A DNA stretch of 64,000 bases from Planctomycetota bacterium (GTDB lineage: Bacteria; Planctomycetota; Phycisphaerae; Phycisphaerales; SM1A02): positions 180,008-244,007 of the forward strand of contig JAIOPG010000007.1 of NCBI GenBank assembly GCA_021414025.1, in the 5' to 3' direction. The position numbers and the translations under genes were made by a program. This document shows, one piece after another, positions 8,147-17,142 of the stretch. Every line of letters starts with the position of its first letter. The first letter of the stretch is position 1. The notes below the pieces were generated by a model. It was not told the DNA's origin, ran no database searches, and worked only from the letters and a program-made list of their open reading frames with translations.

Positions 8147-10252
8147 TCAGCCTTCGATCGAAGGAATTTCCCGCTCGAGGTAGGTGTAGCCGTTGATGCC
8201 GCTCTCGTAGATGCGGACCAGCGACTGGCTCTCGGTGGCGGTCATCTGCTTCATGCGCACGGCCTTCTCGCACTCGCGGCGGACCTGCGCCAGCAGCGTG
8301 TTGACGTCGTAGTGCACGTAGGAGAGCACGTCGCGCACCGCGTCACCCTCGATGATCTCGTCGATCCACCAGTTGCCGCTGCCGTCGTACTTCACGTGGG
8401 CGACATGGGTGTCGCCGAAAAGATTGTGCAGATCGCCCAGCGTCTCCTGGTAGGCGCCCACCAGGAACGCGCCGATGTAGTAGGGCTCATTCTCGTCGAA
8501 CTCATGCAACTCGACGAACTTCTTCACGTCGCGGTCATCGACGAAGCGGTCGACGCGGCCGTCCGAGTCGCAGGTGATGTCGGCGATGGTGGCCTTGCGC
8601 GTCGGCTTCTCGTTGAGCCGGTGAATCGGCAGAATTGGGAAGAGCTGGCGGATGGCCCAGATGTCCGGCAGGCTTTGGAAAATGCTCAGATTTCCGAAGT
8701 AGGTGTCGCTCAAGAGGCTCTCGAGATCCTCGAGTTCCTCCGGGGTCTCCTCCGATTCGCGGCACTTGTCGCGGATCTTGGCGCAGGTCGCCCAGTAGAT
8801 CGCGTCGCAGAGGGCGCGGTGCTCCAGGTTCATGTAGCCCAGGCTGAAGAGTCGGCTCGACTCGTCGCGGGCTTCGCTGGCGTCGTGGTATTGCTCGATC
8901 AGACGCCGCTCGGAGATGTTCTTGTAGGTGTCGAAGAGCTCCAGCAGCGGTCGCGGCAGCTCTTCCTCCCCTGCCTTCAGCGCCGGCAGCTCCGCAGGCA
9001 CGCGAGTGCGATCCGGTCGATCCGCGGTGATGGTGTCGAAGATCAGCACGCTCTGCTGGGCGACCATGGCGCGGCCGCTCTCGGTCACGATGGTCGGATG
9101 GGGCACGCCCTCCTCGTCGCAGACGCTCATCGCTCGGTAGATCACCGTCGCGGCGTACTCGGGCAGCGTGTAGTTGGTGCTGAACTCGAAGCTGGTCTGG
9201 CTGCCGTCATAGTCGATGCCCAGGCCGCCGCCGACGTCCAGGTACTTCATGCCGGCGCCGAGCTTGACCAGCTGCACATAGGTGCGGGCCAGTTCGTTGA
9301 CTCCGGCGTTGACCTGGCGCACTTCGTGGATCTGGCTGCCCATGTGGCAATGGAGCAGTTCGAAGCAATCCTCCATGCCGCGAGCCCGCAGGTATTCAAG
9401 CACCTCGAGCACTTCGCTGAAGCTCAGGCCGAACTTGGCCTTGGCTCCGCTGGAGTGGCGCCAACGGCCCGCTCCCGGGGTGCTCAGATTGACGCGCACG
9501 CCGATGCGCGGGCGAATCTGGTAGCGCTGCGCGTACTCGACGATCAGCTTGAGCTCGGTGAGATTCTCGATGACCGGAATGATGGTGCGACCCAGCTTGG
9601 CCGCGAGCGTGATGAACTCGATGTAGCGGGCTTCCTTGAAGCCGTTGCAGATGATCAGCCGCTCGGGCGTGTCGCTGGTCATGCCCAGCACCGCGAGCAA
9701 CTCGGGCTTGCTGCCGACTTCCAGGCCGAAGCCCAGCTTCATGCCGTACTGGCGCACTTCCTCGACCACGCGCCGCTGCTGGTTCACCTTGATCGGATAG
9801 ACGCCGACATATTCGCCCTTGTAGTTGTGCTCCTTGATGGCGGCGGCGAACGCTTCATGGATGTCATTCAATCGCTTCTCGAGAAGATCGCTGAAATGCA
9901 CCAGCACCGGCGTCTTCAGGCCGCGCTCGCGCAGGCCCTCGACCACACTGTGCAGATCGATCTCGGCGCCGGGCGTCTTGGTGGGAAGCACCACGACATG
10001 GCCCTTGTCGTTGACATCGAAGAATCCCTTGCCCCAGCCGCGCACGTTGTACAGGTCGACGGAATCTTCAGTTGTCCAGACGGGCTCAGTGGAGGTTCGG
10101 CCGTTGCGCGGTCGCGGTTCGCCCGGAGGCGTCACGGGCGTGACCGCGGATGTTGCGGATGCGATGTGGAACGGGGGGATGGCCTGCTTCGTCAACTCTG
10201 TCGATCTCCTTTGCAATCCGTCGATGGACTGCGAGCCAATTGGCATGGGCAC
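8147..10252 (-). CDS. speA: Biosynthetic arginine decarboxylase
   Basis: This 701-residue fold-III PLP enzyme converts arginine to agmatine, the first step of the agmatine route to putrescine and spermidine. The cofactor lysine lies in YPIKVNQ (K155). Further SpeA landmarks are RGWGKGFFDVND near the N-terminus, LHCHMGSQ, YLDVGGGLGIDYDGS and the C-terminal region YIGAFLVGAYQETLGDLHNLF, where the substrate-contacting acidic residues lie. The length is close to that of the E. coli enzyme (about 660). The GTG at 10252 or the ATG two codons later (10246) may start it; TATAGT sits right at this point. It converges on the deoxyhypusine-synthase-family gene, forming a small polyamine locus. Confidence 0.96.
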   Translation of the reverse strand: MPMPIGSQSIDGLQRRSTELTKQAIPPFHIASATSAVTPVTPPGEPRPRNGRTSTEPVWTTEDSVDLYNVRGWGKGFFDVNDKGHVVVLPTKTPGAEIDLHSVVEGLRERGLKTPVLVHFSDLLEKRLNDIHEAFAAAIKEHNYKGEYVGVYPIKVNQQRRVVEEVRQYGMKLGFGLEVGSKPELLAVLGMTSDTPERLIICNGFKEARYIEFITLAAKLGRTIIPVIENLTELKLIVEYAQRYQIRPRIGVRVNLSTPGAGRWRHSSGAKAKFGLSFSEVLEVLEYLRARGMEDCFELLHCHMGSQIHEVRQVNAGVNELARTYVQLVKLGAGMKYLDVGGGLGIDYDGSQTSFEFSTNYTLPEYAATVIYRAMSVCDEEGVPHPTIVTESGRAMVAQQSVLIFDTITADRPDRTRVPAELPALKAGEEELPRPLLELFDTYKNISERRLIEQYHDASEARDESSRLFSLGYMNLEHRALCDAIYWATCAKIRDKCRESEETPEELEDLESLLSDTYFGNLSIFQSLPDIWAIRQLFPILPIHRLNEKPTRKATIADITCDSDGRVDRFVDDRDVKKFVELHEFDENEPYYIGAFLVGAYQETLGDLHNLFGDTHVAHVKYDGSGNWWIDEIIEGDAVRDVLSYVHYDVNTLLAQVRRECEKAVRMKQMTATESQSLVRIYESGINGYTYLEREIPSIEG

Positions 10253-10258
10253 TATACG
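10250..10258 (-). promoter_or_regulatory. Putative speA promoter element TATAGT in an AT-rich stretch
   Basis: On the minus strand TATAGT ends 4 bases before the ATG at 10246 and overlaps the GTG at 10252. The upstream spacer (about 10260-10300) is unusually AT-rich for this genome, with repeated A and T runs. No clear TTGACA box was placed. If this is the promoter, the ATG at 10246 is the true start and the transcript is nearly leaderless. Confidence 0.4.
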
Positions 10259-10318
10259 TCAAAAACTTCCGAAAGCGCTAAAAACTTTTCAACATTTCGC
10301 CCAAGTCGGGACGACGGC

Positions 10319-12193
10319 TCACGGCTTCGGCGCGGCCGAGACGCGCATGTCGCGAAGACTTTGGGCGATGGAGGTCTCGTGCAGATGCACGCTTTGCCGG
10401 TCGAGCAGCTCCTTGGCTTTCTGCATGGCGTTGGCGTCGACCGCCCCGGGATCTCGCTCCGCCTGGTCGCACAGTGCCAGCAGGGCCTTCATCGCCCCTT
10501 CGAGCTCGGCGACGTAGGCGGGCAGCAGTGCCTCGCGAGTCCGAGTGAGCGCCTCGCCGATCCACTTCACGTCCAGGCGGGCGTTGACCGCCAGGTCGGT
10601 GACGCGGTGGCGGTGCATGTCCTCGCGGGCGTGGGTCAGGCTGTCACGCTCGATCTGCTCGACCTCGGCGGCAGTCAGGCCGTAGCTCGGCGCCGCCTGG
10701 ATCGCGGCTCGCATGCCGCTGCGACGCTCGACCGCGGAGACGTTGAGCACGCCGTTGGCGTCGACGAGAAACTCCACCTCGACCTGGGGGATGCCCGCGG
10801 GCATGGCGGGAAGTCCGCGCAGCTCGAAGCGAGCGATGCTGCGGCAGTCCGCCACCATCTCGCGTTCTCCCTGGGCGACATGGATCAGCACGCCGCTCTG
10901 ATTGTCCTTGCTGGTGGTGAACATCTCCGTGGCCCGCGAGGGAATGGCGGAGTTGCGCAGGATCAATTTGGCGAAGGCGCCCCCCTGCGTCTCGATGCCC
11001 AGGCTCAGTGGAATCACATCCAAAAGCAGCAAATCCCTGCGGCCCCCTGCCAGAATGCTGGCCTGGACCGCCGCGCCAAGGGCCACGACTTGGTCGGGAT
11101 CGAGCGCGGTGTAGGGCGTCAAACCCGTGAGTGCCGCCACCCTTTCTCGCACATAGGGAATCCGCGTCGAACCGCCCACCAACACAACCCGATCGATCTT
11201 GATCGAGTTGGCGTCACGATGGGCCTGCTTGAAGGCCTCGATGGTGCGGTCGATCAGCGGGGCGATCATCATTTGGAAATTCGCACGCGTGAGTTGGCGG
11301 CGCAGGACAAGTTCCTTTCCAGCCTCACCGCCGGCGCGGACTTCGATCGTCGCCGTCTCCCGATTGGAAAGCTCGCGCTTGGCTTGCTCGGCGGCCATAC
11401 CGAAGGCCGTCCACTGACCGGCGTCGATCTTCGCGCCCCTGTGCTCCGCCACAAACTCCTTCTGCAGCCATTGCGCGATGAGTTGATCGAAGTCATCGCC
11501 GCCCAAGCGAGTGTCGCCGCGCGTGGAGAGCACCTGGAAGGCCTCGCCCGATCCGGGATCCGCGGAATCCATCGGCTCGATCCGCAGGATGGAAACGTCA
11601 AAGGTGCCGCCGCCCAAGTCGTAGATCGCCACGGTTTCCGGCTTGCCCTTGCGACCGAGTCCGTAGGCCAGGGCCGCGGCGGTCGGCTCGTTCACGATCC
11701 GCTCGACGGTCAGGCCGCACAGCCGCGCGGCGTCGTGGGTGGCCTGCCGCTGCGCGTCGTCGAAATAGGCGGGCACGGTGATCACGGCGCGGGTCACCTT
11801 GACGCCAAGCCGCGACTCGGCGATGCGGCGCAGCTCGGAGAGCACTTCGGCGGCGACTTCCTGCGGCGTCACTGCGGTGCCCTGCACGTCAAAGGCGGCC
11901 AGACCGCGCGGGCCGGCCTTCAGCCTGACGGAAAGTTCTGCGGCGATGGATTCGCTTTCCTTGTGGCCGCGCCCCATGAAGCGCTTGGAGCTGGCGATGG
12001 TTGACTCGGGAAACTTCGCCGCTTCCTGTTTCGCCCTCCAGCCGACGCTGCTCTTGCCCGGCCCGAGAAAGCGCACCACGCTTGGCAGCAGAGCCCGCCC
12101 CTGATCGTCAAGCAGCACGCGCGGGCCGGACTCGTCGCAGATGGCCACCAGCGAGTGGGTCGTGCCAAGATCGATTCCGACAATCGGCGACAT
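10319..12193 (-). CDS. hscA: Hsp70-type chaperone, HscA-like
   Basis: This 624-residue Hsp70 protein has an intact ATPase domain (GIDLGTTHS at 6-14, [31 protein letters not shown]) and a substrate-binding domain without the long Gly/acidic tail of DnaK. Several stretches match HscA rather than Dna[39 protein letters not shown] and [12 protein letters not shown]. HscA assists transfer of iron-sulfur clusters from the IscU scaffold, with HscB as J-protein partner. Neither iscU, hscB nor ferredoxin genes are nearby, so the role is inferred from sequence only. The gene follows two lipoprotein genes with an 8-base gap and probably shares their transcript. Confidence 0.85.
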   Translation of the reverse strand: MSPIVGIDLGTTHSLVAICDESGPRVLLDDQGRALLPSVVRFLGPGKSSVGWRAKQEAAKFPESTIASSKRFMGRGHKESESIAAELSVRLKAGPRGLAAFDVQGTAVTPQEVAAEVLSELRRIAESRLGVKVTRAVITVPAYFDDAQRQATHDAARLCGLTVERIVNEPTAAALAYGLGRKGKPETVAIYDLGGGTFDVSILRIEPMDSADPGSGEAFQVLSTRGDTRLGGDDFDQLIAQWLQKEFVAEHRGAKIDAGQWTAFGMAAEQAKRELSNRETATIEVRAGGEAGKELVLRRQLTRANFQMMIAPLIDRTIEAFKQAHRDANSIKIDRVVLVGGSTRIPYVRERVAALTGLTPYTALDPDQVVALGAAVQASILAGGRRDLLLLDVIPLSLGIETQGGAFAKLILRNSAIPSRATEMFTTSKDNQSGVLIHVAQGEREMVADCRSIARFELRGLPAMPAGIPQVEVEFLVDANGVLNVSAVERRSGMRAAIQAAPSYGLTAAEVEQIERDSLTHAREDMHRHRVTDLAVNARLDVKWIGEALTRTREALLPAYVAELEGAMKALLALCDQAERDPGAVDANAMQKAKELLDRQSVHLHETSIAQSLRDMRVSAAPKP

Positions 12194-12201
12194 GGGCGAT
12201 C

Positions 12202-12804
12202 CTAGCGCTTCGGTGCCGGTGGCGTTGTCGCGGGAGCTTCCGCCGGCGGCGCCTTGGTTGCAGGCGAAGTTCCTGTCGAAGGCGCTGGCGCGGCTGGTTT
12301 CTCAGTCGGCTCGGGCAGTTTCTGCAGGATCGACTCGTAGCGCTGCTTCGAGAGCTCCTTCATGAAGGCGATGAACTTCTCCGCCTCGCTGTTGCTGCCG
12401 TAGAGCGTGAAATTGCGCTCGCTGGAGCCGCGCCGCTGGAACTTGACCACCATCATCGGCTCGCTCTTGTCGTCGCCGCGATCGGGCGCCTGCTTGACCC
12501 ACGGCGAGGCGCCCATCATGCCGACGAATTCCTTCGCCTGTTGCGGCGTCAGCGCCGTCTCCCAGGTGGTGATGTCATTGATGGCGTTCATGCCGCCGCC
12601 ATACTGGATCTGCCCCTCGGTGGTGATCTTGAAGAGCTCGTAGCGCTGCTGGGTGGGATACTTCACCGTGATCTGGAAGCGCCAACCATCGACCGGGGAG
12701 TCGGCGGCGCCCGTGCCATGCGAGGCGCATCCGGCGCAGAACAGGACGCAGCATCCCAGCGCGATCGCGCAGCCGGTCCGCATCCATCGCAGGATTCGAA
12801 TCAT
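12202..12804 (-). CDS. Lipoprotein of unknown function
   Basis: This 200-residue predicted lipoprotein has a basic N-terminus ([11 protein letters not shown]), a hydrophobic core and lipobox FCAGC. The mature part starts with a small beta-rich domain (about residues 40-140) and ends in a Pro/Ala/Thr-rich tail with no visible fold. The ATG at 12804 has a GAGAAAG stretch upstream; the ATG at 12783 is an alternative. The reading frame is open further upstream but would overlap the preceding lipoprotein gene. It sits 11 bases after that gene and 8 bases before hscA. No named domain is recognised. Confidence 0.7.
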   Translation of the reverse strand: MIRILRWMRTGCAIALGCCVLFCAGCASHGTGAADSPVDGWRFQITVKYPTQQRYELFKITTEGQIQYGGGMNAINDITTWETALTPQQAKEFVGMMGASPWVKQAPDRGDDKSEPMMVVKFQRRGSSERNFTLYGSNSEAEKFIAFMKELSKQRYESILQKLPEPTEKPAAPAPSTGTSPATKAPPAEAPATTPPAPKR

Positions 12805-12815
12805 CGCGCCCACGT

Positions 12816-13466
12816 TCACTTTCTCGGCGGCCTGAACCATGCGTAGGGATCGGGGCCGAAGTCGTAGCGGATGGGAAGGTCCTGATTGCTCGTCAGATCG
12901 GTGGCGAAAGCAGCTTGGGCCATCACCTTCATCCACTCCTCGCTCGCGGGATCGGGGTTCGCCGCTCCGTCGAAGCGCCGCACAAAGGTCCAGCGGTCTT
13001 CGTTGGCGGCAAAGGTCATGATGTAGACGATTTCGTTGGGTTCAGGCTCGACCAGATAGGGATTGCGATCGAAATCGGCAAGCTCCGGGTCGCCGAAGCC
13101 AAGCTTCTTGGCCACATCCCACATCTCATGAACCTGCCGCTGGTAGAGCACGCGGACCGAGCCGGGCCGCACCCGGGTGTTCACGCTCGGGCCGAAGTCG
13201 GCGAGCATCGTCCCGTCGGGAAAGACGATCATCTTGCCGGGCTGCAGCCACGCCTCGGTGCGAAAGGGAACCTTTTCTCCCCTGAGGATCGTGACGTCGA
13301 AGGTCAGCGAGTTGGGCGTCGCCAGCGGATCCGGCGGCGCCGCGGAGCAGCCCGGGAGAGCGGCGAGCGCGGCCAGAAGCAGAAGCGGCATCGTCGGCAG
13401 GAACCGGCGCGCCACGCTGCGCCTGAAGCCTTGCCCCGCGAAAGGAATTGTGCGACCGGCGTTCAC
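12816..13466 (-). CDS. Lipoprotein of unknown function
   Basis: This 216-residue protein has a long basic n-region (FRRSVARRF), a hydrophobic stretch and lipobox ALPGC, so it is probably an envelope lipoprotein. The mature domain includes a stretch reading TEAWLQPGKMIVFPDGTML and WDVAKKLGF. Both this protein and the next lipoprotein read like single-domain proteins comparing a measured value with a threshold, but no named family is recognised. The GTG at 13466 is preferred because TACTCT lies exactly six bases upstream; the ATG at 13391 would leave no basic residues before the hydrophobic core. It heads a unit with the next lipoprotein and hscA and is divergent from pheT. Confidence 0.7.
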   Translation of the reverse strand: MNAGRTIPFAGQGFRRSVARRFLPTMPLLLLAALAALPGCSAAPPDPLATPNSLTFDVTILRGEKVPFRTEAWLQPGKMIVFPDGTMLADFGPSVNTRVRPGSVRVLYQRQVHEMWDVAKKLGFGDPELADFDRNPYLVEPEPNEIVYIMTFAANEDRWTFVRRFDGAANPDPASEEWMKVMAQAAFATDLTSNQDLPIRYDFGPDPYAWFRPPRK

Positions 13467-13529
13467 GGGCGAAGAGTACCACGCCCCTCGGCGCACCCTG
13501 CCGGCGGCGCCTTCGCTACTCTTCCCCTC
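13467..13529. promoter_or_regulatory. Divergent promoter region with twin TACTCT hexamers
   Basis: The 63-base spacer between the lipoprotein gene (start 13466) and pheT (start 13530) carries TACTCT twice, once on each strand. On the minus strand it lies at 13473-13478, 6 bases before the GTG at 13466. On the plus strand it lies at 13517-13522, 7 bases before the ATG at 13530. In both cases the next bases are TC-rich. There is no Shine-Dalgarno-like sequence before either start, so both messages are likely leaderless. Confidence 0.5.
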
Positions 13530-15581
13530 ATGCGGACCAGCGTGCGATGGATCAACGACTACCTGGATCGACCGGCCACCGCCGAGGAGCAGGCCGACGC
13601 GCTCACGGCGGTCGGTCTGAACTTCGACGGCCGCGAGACGCTGCCCGACGGTGCCATCTGGCAGGAGATCGAGACCACCAGCAATCGCGGTGACTGCCTC
13701 TGCCATTACGGCCTGGCGCGCGAGTTGGCGGCGCGGACCAAGCGCTCGCTGAAGCCGCCGGCATCGCATTCCGCTTCAAAGGCTTCGGGCGCGAAACCCG
13801 CGACGGGCGAGCCGGCATCCAAAATCATCAAGGTGACCAATGAGGAGCACGAAGGCTGCCCGCGCTACACGGCTCGTGTGATTCGCGGCGTGAAGGTGGG
13901 GCCGAGCCCCGTCTGGCTGCAGGAGCGCCTGCGCGACGCGGGGCAGATTCCGCGCAACAACATCGTGGATTGCACCAATTTCGTGCTGCTGGAACTGGGG
14001 CAGCCGACCCATGTCTTCGACCTGGCCACGCTCGCGGGGCCCGAGATCCGGGTGCGCCGGGCGCGGGCCAAGGAAGTCTTCCTTCCGTTGGGCGAGCAGA
14101 TGGCTCCGATCGAGCTCACCCCCGCTGATCTGGTGATTGCCGACGCCAAGAACGCCGTCGCGATGGCCGGCGTGAAGGGCGGCGCCGCCAGCGCCGTGAA
14201 GGAGTCGACCACCGACATCGTGCTGGAGGCCGCGACCTTCAACCCATCGCAGGTCCGCGCCAGCAGCCGGCGCCACCGCATCGCCAGCGACTCCAGCAAG
14301 CGCTTCGAGCGCGGCGTGCATCCGGCGTCGATCGACGCCGCCGCCGAGCGACTGGCCGCGCTGATCCTGGAGACCGCGGGCGGAACACTCTGCGCGGGAG
14401 TGGTCGAGGCCGGAGCGCCCCTGCCGCCGCCGCGAATTGTCTCCATGCGAAAAGCCCGGTGCCGCCGGATCCTGGGCGCCGAGATCGCCGACGAGGAGAT
14501 GACCGGCACGCTGCAGACGCTGGGATTCGCCCCGAAGGCCAAGGGCGATCTGCTCGAGTGCACGGTGCCGCCGCAGCGCATGGACATCGAGCGCGAAGTG
14601 GACCTGATCGAGGAAGTCATCCGGCTCATCGGACTGGAGCGCGTCCCCACGGGCGAGTCGATCCAGATTCGCACCGCGGCGCCCGATGCAAAGATGGAGG
14701 CCGGCGAGCGCCTCCGCGACACGCTGGCGGGGATGGACTTCGTGGAGTGCGTGACCCACGCGCTGATCTCCGACGCCTCGGCCAACGCGATGCTGCACCC
14801 GCCGCTGGCGGCGCTGCGCATCGAGGACGAGCGCGCGGGAGGAACCCCCTGCCTGCGCCCGAGCGTGCTGCCGGGATTGCTCGCGACCCGCAAGATCAAC
14901 GAGGACCGCGGCGCCATCGACTCCCTGCGCCTCTTCGAGATCGCCTCGATCTTCCATCTCAACGCCGCCAAGGAGCACCGCGAATCGGTCTCGCTGGGCA
15001 TGATTGCGGATGCCGCCAAGGAAGAAGAGGGCTACCGATCGCTGCGCGGCGTGATCGAGCGGCTGGCGCATGAGATCGCCGCCAAGCCCGCGCGCTTCGC
15101 GCCGACGGCATCGGACTCGGTCATGCATCCCGCCGCCGAGATTTCTATTGACGGCGCGGTGATCGGCCGCATCGGATTCCTCACGCCCGCGGTCCGCCAG
15201 GCTTTCGGCCTGGAGAAGCCGCTGATCGCAGCCGAAGTCGCCCTCGAGTCCCTGCTGAAGCACTGGCCGCCGGAGCGACCCGCCGCGGCGCTGCCCTCGA
15301 TGCCTTCGGTGGAGCGCGACCTCTCGCTCATTCTTGGAAACGAGAAGACCTGGGCCGAGGTCGAGGGGGTCATCCTGCGCTCGCGTCCGGCGCATCTGGA
15401 GTCGCTCTCCTTCACCGGCACCTACAAGGGCAAGCAGACGGGCGCGGATCGCAAGAGCCTGACCCTGCGGCTGGTCTTCCGCGACGCCGCCCGCACGCTG
15501 CGCCGCGAGGAGATCGACCTCGAGGTGCAGGCGCTGGTAAAGACGCTGCAAGCGGAGCTCGGCGCGGAGCTTCGCGCATGA
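13530..15581 (+). CDS. pheT: Phenylalanine-tRNA ligase beta subunit, short form
   Basis: This 683-residue beta subunit of PheRS, with PheS, charges tRNA-Phe. It has the N-terminal B1 region, the B3/B4 editing region (CPRYTARVIRGV, VVDCTNFVLLELGQP-like block), the B5 domain, the catalytic-like core and a C-terminal FDX-ACB anticodon-binding domain (PSVERDLSLIL to the end). It is about 110 residues shorter than the E. coli protein because the OB-fold tRNA-binding insert (B2) is absent: residues go directly from GLNFDGRETLP to IETTSNRGDCL. No pheS is adjacent. The start is the ATG at 13530, seven bases behind TACTCT. The stop overlaps the next gene as ATGA. Confidence 0.95.
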   Translation: MRTSVRWINDYLDRPATAEEQADALTAVGLNFDGRETLPDGAIWQEIETTSNRGDCLCHYGLARELAARTKRSLKPPASHSASKASGAKPATGEPASKIIKVTNEEHEGCPRYTARVIRGVKVGPSPVWLQERLRDAGQIPRNNIVDCTNFVLLELGQPTHVFDLATLAGPEIRVRRARAKEVFLPLGEQMAPIELTPADLVIADAKNAVAMAGVKGGAASAVKESTTDIVLEAATFNPSQVRASSRRHRIASDSSKRFERGVHPASIDAAAERLAALILETAGGTLCAGVVEAGAPLPPPRIVSMRKARCRRILGAEIADEEMTGTLQTLGFAPKAKGDLLECTVPPQRMDIEREVDLIEEVIRLIGLERVPTGESIQIRTAAPDAKMEAGERLRDTLAGMDFVECVTHALISDASANAMLHPPLAALRIEDERAGGTPCLRPSVLPGLLATRKINEDRGAIDSLRLFEIASIFHLNAAKEHRESVSLGMIADAAKEEEGYRSLRGVIERLAHEIAAKPARFAPTASDSVMHPAAEISIDGAVIGRIGFLTPAVRQAFGLEKPLIAAEVALESLLKHWPPERPAAALPSMPSVERDLSLILGNEKTWAEVEGVILRSRPAHLESLSFTGTYKGKQTGADRKSLTLRLVFRDAARTLRREEIDLEVQALVKTLQAELGAELRA

Positions 15582-16207
15582 GCGAGGCGATGTCGCGGCT
15601 GTCGCTGCAGGAATTCGCCGACAACCTGGCCTCCAAGCAGCCGGTCCCCGGCGGAGGCGCCGTGGCCGCGGTCACCGCCTGCAACGCCGCGGCGCTGGGA
15701 TGCATGGTGCTGGCCTACACCCTGGGCAAGCCGAAGTACGCGGCCTTCGAGGAGGCCAACAAGGCGGCGCACCATGCGCTGCACCACGCCCAGCGCGAGG
15801 CCCTGGCCCTGGCCGACCGCGACGCCGCCGCCTACGGCGCGCTCTCGGCGCTGATGAAAGTGCCCGCGGGCGATCCGAAGCGCGCCGCGGAGGAGCCCGC
15901 CGCGCTGCGCGAAGCGATCGCGGCACCGATGGCCATCCTGACCTTGTCGCAAGGCATTCTGAAAACGCTCCAGCCCCTGGTGGCCAGCAGCAATCCCAAT
16001 CTTGCCAGCGACCTGGCGATCGCGGCGAAGCTCGCAGAGGCGGCCGCTGACGCGGCGGCGTGGAACGTGCGCGTCAATCTTCCGCAGCTTCCCGCCGGCG
16101 CGGAGCGCGCCGCGACTGAAAGCCGGCTCAACCAATCCATGTCATCGGTGCACAGCGCCGCCGACACCATCGATTGCGCCATCTCCGACCTGTTGAAGGC
16201 GAAGTAG
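15578..16207 (+). CDS. Cyclodeaminase/cyclohydrolase-family protein (FTCD C-domain)
   Basis: This 209-residue all-helical protein matches the C-terminal domain of formimidoyltransferase-cyclodeaminase, also found alone as a methenyltetrahydrofolate cyclohydrolase or cyclodeaminase in folate one-carbon metabolism. The key block is PVPGGGAVAAVTACNAAALG near residues 23-42, which forms the folate-binding loop in relatives. The partner formiminotransferase domain is not present. Its ATG overlaps the pheT stop (ATGA at 15578-15581), so it is co-translated with pheT. The substrate in this organism is not shown by the sequence. Confidence 0.82.
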   Translation: MSEAMSRLSLQEFADNLASKQPVPGGGAVAAVTACNAAALGCMVLAYTLGKPKYAAFEEANKAAHHALHHAQREALALADRDAAAYGALSALMKVPAGDPKRAAEEPAALREAIAAPMAILTLSQGILKTLQPLVASSNPNLASDLAIAAKLAEAAADAAAWNVRVNLPQLPAGAERAATESRLNQSMSSVHSAADTIDCAISDLLKAK

Positions 16208-16209
16208 CC

Positions 16210-17142
16210 ATGCCGCAGCCGTGGGGACTCCTGGTGCTCTTCGCGGCGTCGTTGGCCATCCTCTGCGTGTGGGGCGGCGTGATGACGGGGCTGCAGGCGC
16301 TCAGGCCGCAGCGCAAGGCGCTGGCGTGGGCGCTGGCCACCGGCCGAGCGAAGGATCCGGCGGATCTCGATTTGAAGTTCGACGAGATCGAGTGCTCCTC
16401 GGGGCAGCGCCATCCCTGCCCCGCCTGGCGCATCGCGGGACGCGCCGCCGATCCGCTGGCGCCGATCCTGCTCATGGTCCATGGGTGGGGCCGCTCGCGC
16501 TGGGACTCGCTGGCACGGGTCGGCCCCTTTCTCGGCGCCTGTTCGGAGTTGGTGCTGCTGGACCTGCCGGCGCATGGGGAGCATCGCGCCGCGCTTTCAT
16601 CCGTCGGCGCCCACGAGCCCGCCTGCGTCCTGCACGCGCTGCAGGAAATCTCGCGGCAGTCGCCGGGAAGGCCGCTGATTCTTGCGGGCCATTCCATGGG
16701 GGCGGGCATCGCCCTGCGAGTGGCGCTGCTGGCGGAGCCGCTGGGTCTTCCGATCGCGGGAGTGATCGCCTTTTCACCCTACCGCACGCTGCGCTCGCCA
16801 ATTCCCGGCCGCCTGGCGCTGAAGGAGCTCCCGCAACAGCCCTTCTCGGAGATCGCCATCCTGACGCTTCGACTTCTGGGCCGCATGGATCGACCGCTCG
16901 AGATCGACGCCGCCCGGCTCAAGGCGCCGCTGCTGGTGCTTGCCGGTGACGGTGATCCGATCTCGCCCGCAGACGACGCACGACGCATCGCGCAAGCCTC
17001 GCCGCGCGGCACGCTTTCCATTCTGCGCTACCAGCGCCACGACGATCTGCGCCAGGGCGATCCGGAAAAATTCGACCGGGCTCTCGGGGACTTTCTGAAT
17101 GCGATCACGGCGCCGTCGGCGGAAGCAGCCGGACGCGCGTGA
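16210..17142 (+). CDS. Alpha/beta hydrolase with N-terminal membrane helix
   Basis: This is a 310-residue alpha/beta hydrolase. A hydrophobic helix (about residues 6-27, LLVLFAASLAILCVW) probably anchors it to the membrane. The oxyanion region is LLMVHGWGRSRWD, the nucleophile elbow is GHSMGAG, the acid is in LAGDGDPISP and the histidine in YQRHDDL. Such enzymes are usually esterases or lipases; the substrate is unknown. The ATG at 16210 lies two bases after the previous stop, so the gene is part of the pheT unit; an earlier start at 16174 would overlap that gene. Its 3' end overlaps the convergent gene by 38 bases. Confidence 0.83.
   Translation: MPQPWGLLVLFAASLAILCVWGGVMTGLQALRPQRKALAWALATGRAKDPADLDLKFDEIECSSGQRHPCPAWRIAGRAADPLAPILLMVHGWGRSRWDSLARVGPFLGACSELVLLDLPAHGEHRAALSSVGAHEPACVLHALQEISRQSPGRPLILAGHSMGAGIALRVALLAEPLGLPIAGVIAFSPYRTLRSPIPGRLALKELPQQPFSEIAILTLRLLGRMDRPLEIDAARLKAPLLVLAGDGDPISPADDARRIAQASPRGTLSILRYQRHDDLRQGDPEKFDRALGDFLNAITAPSAEAAGRA

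Noticed and set aside
8312-12004. A 1230-codon open frame on the plus strand across speA and hscA
   Set aside because: It is antisense to two well-conserved genes and reflects high third-position GC. It has no family resemblance.
13776-15551. A 591-codon frame antisense to pheT
   Set aside because: It is a shadow of a housekeeping gene, with a composition rich in Arg, Gly and Ala and no motifs.
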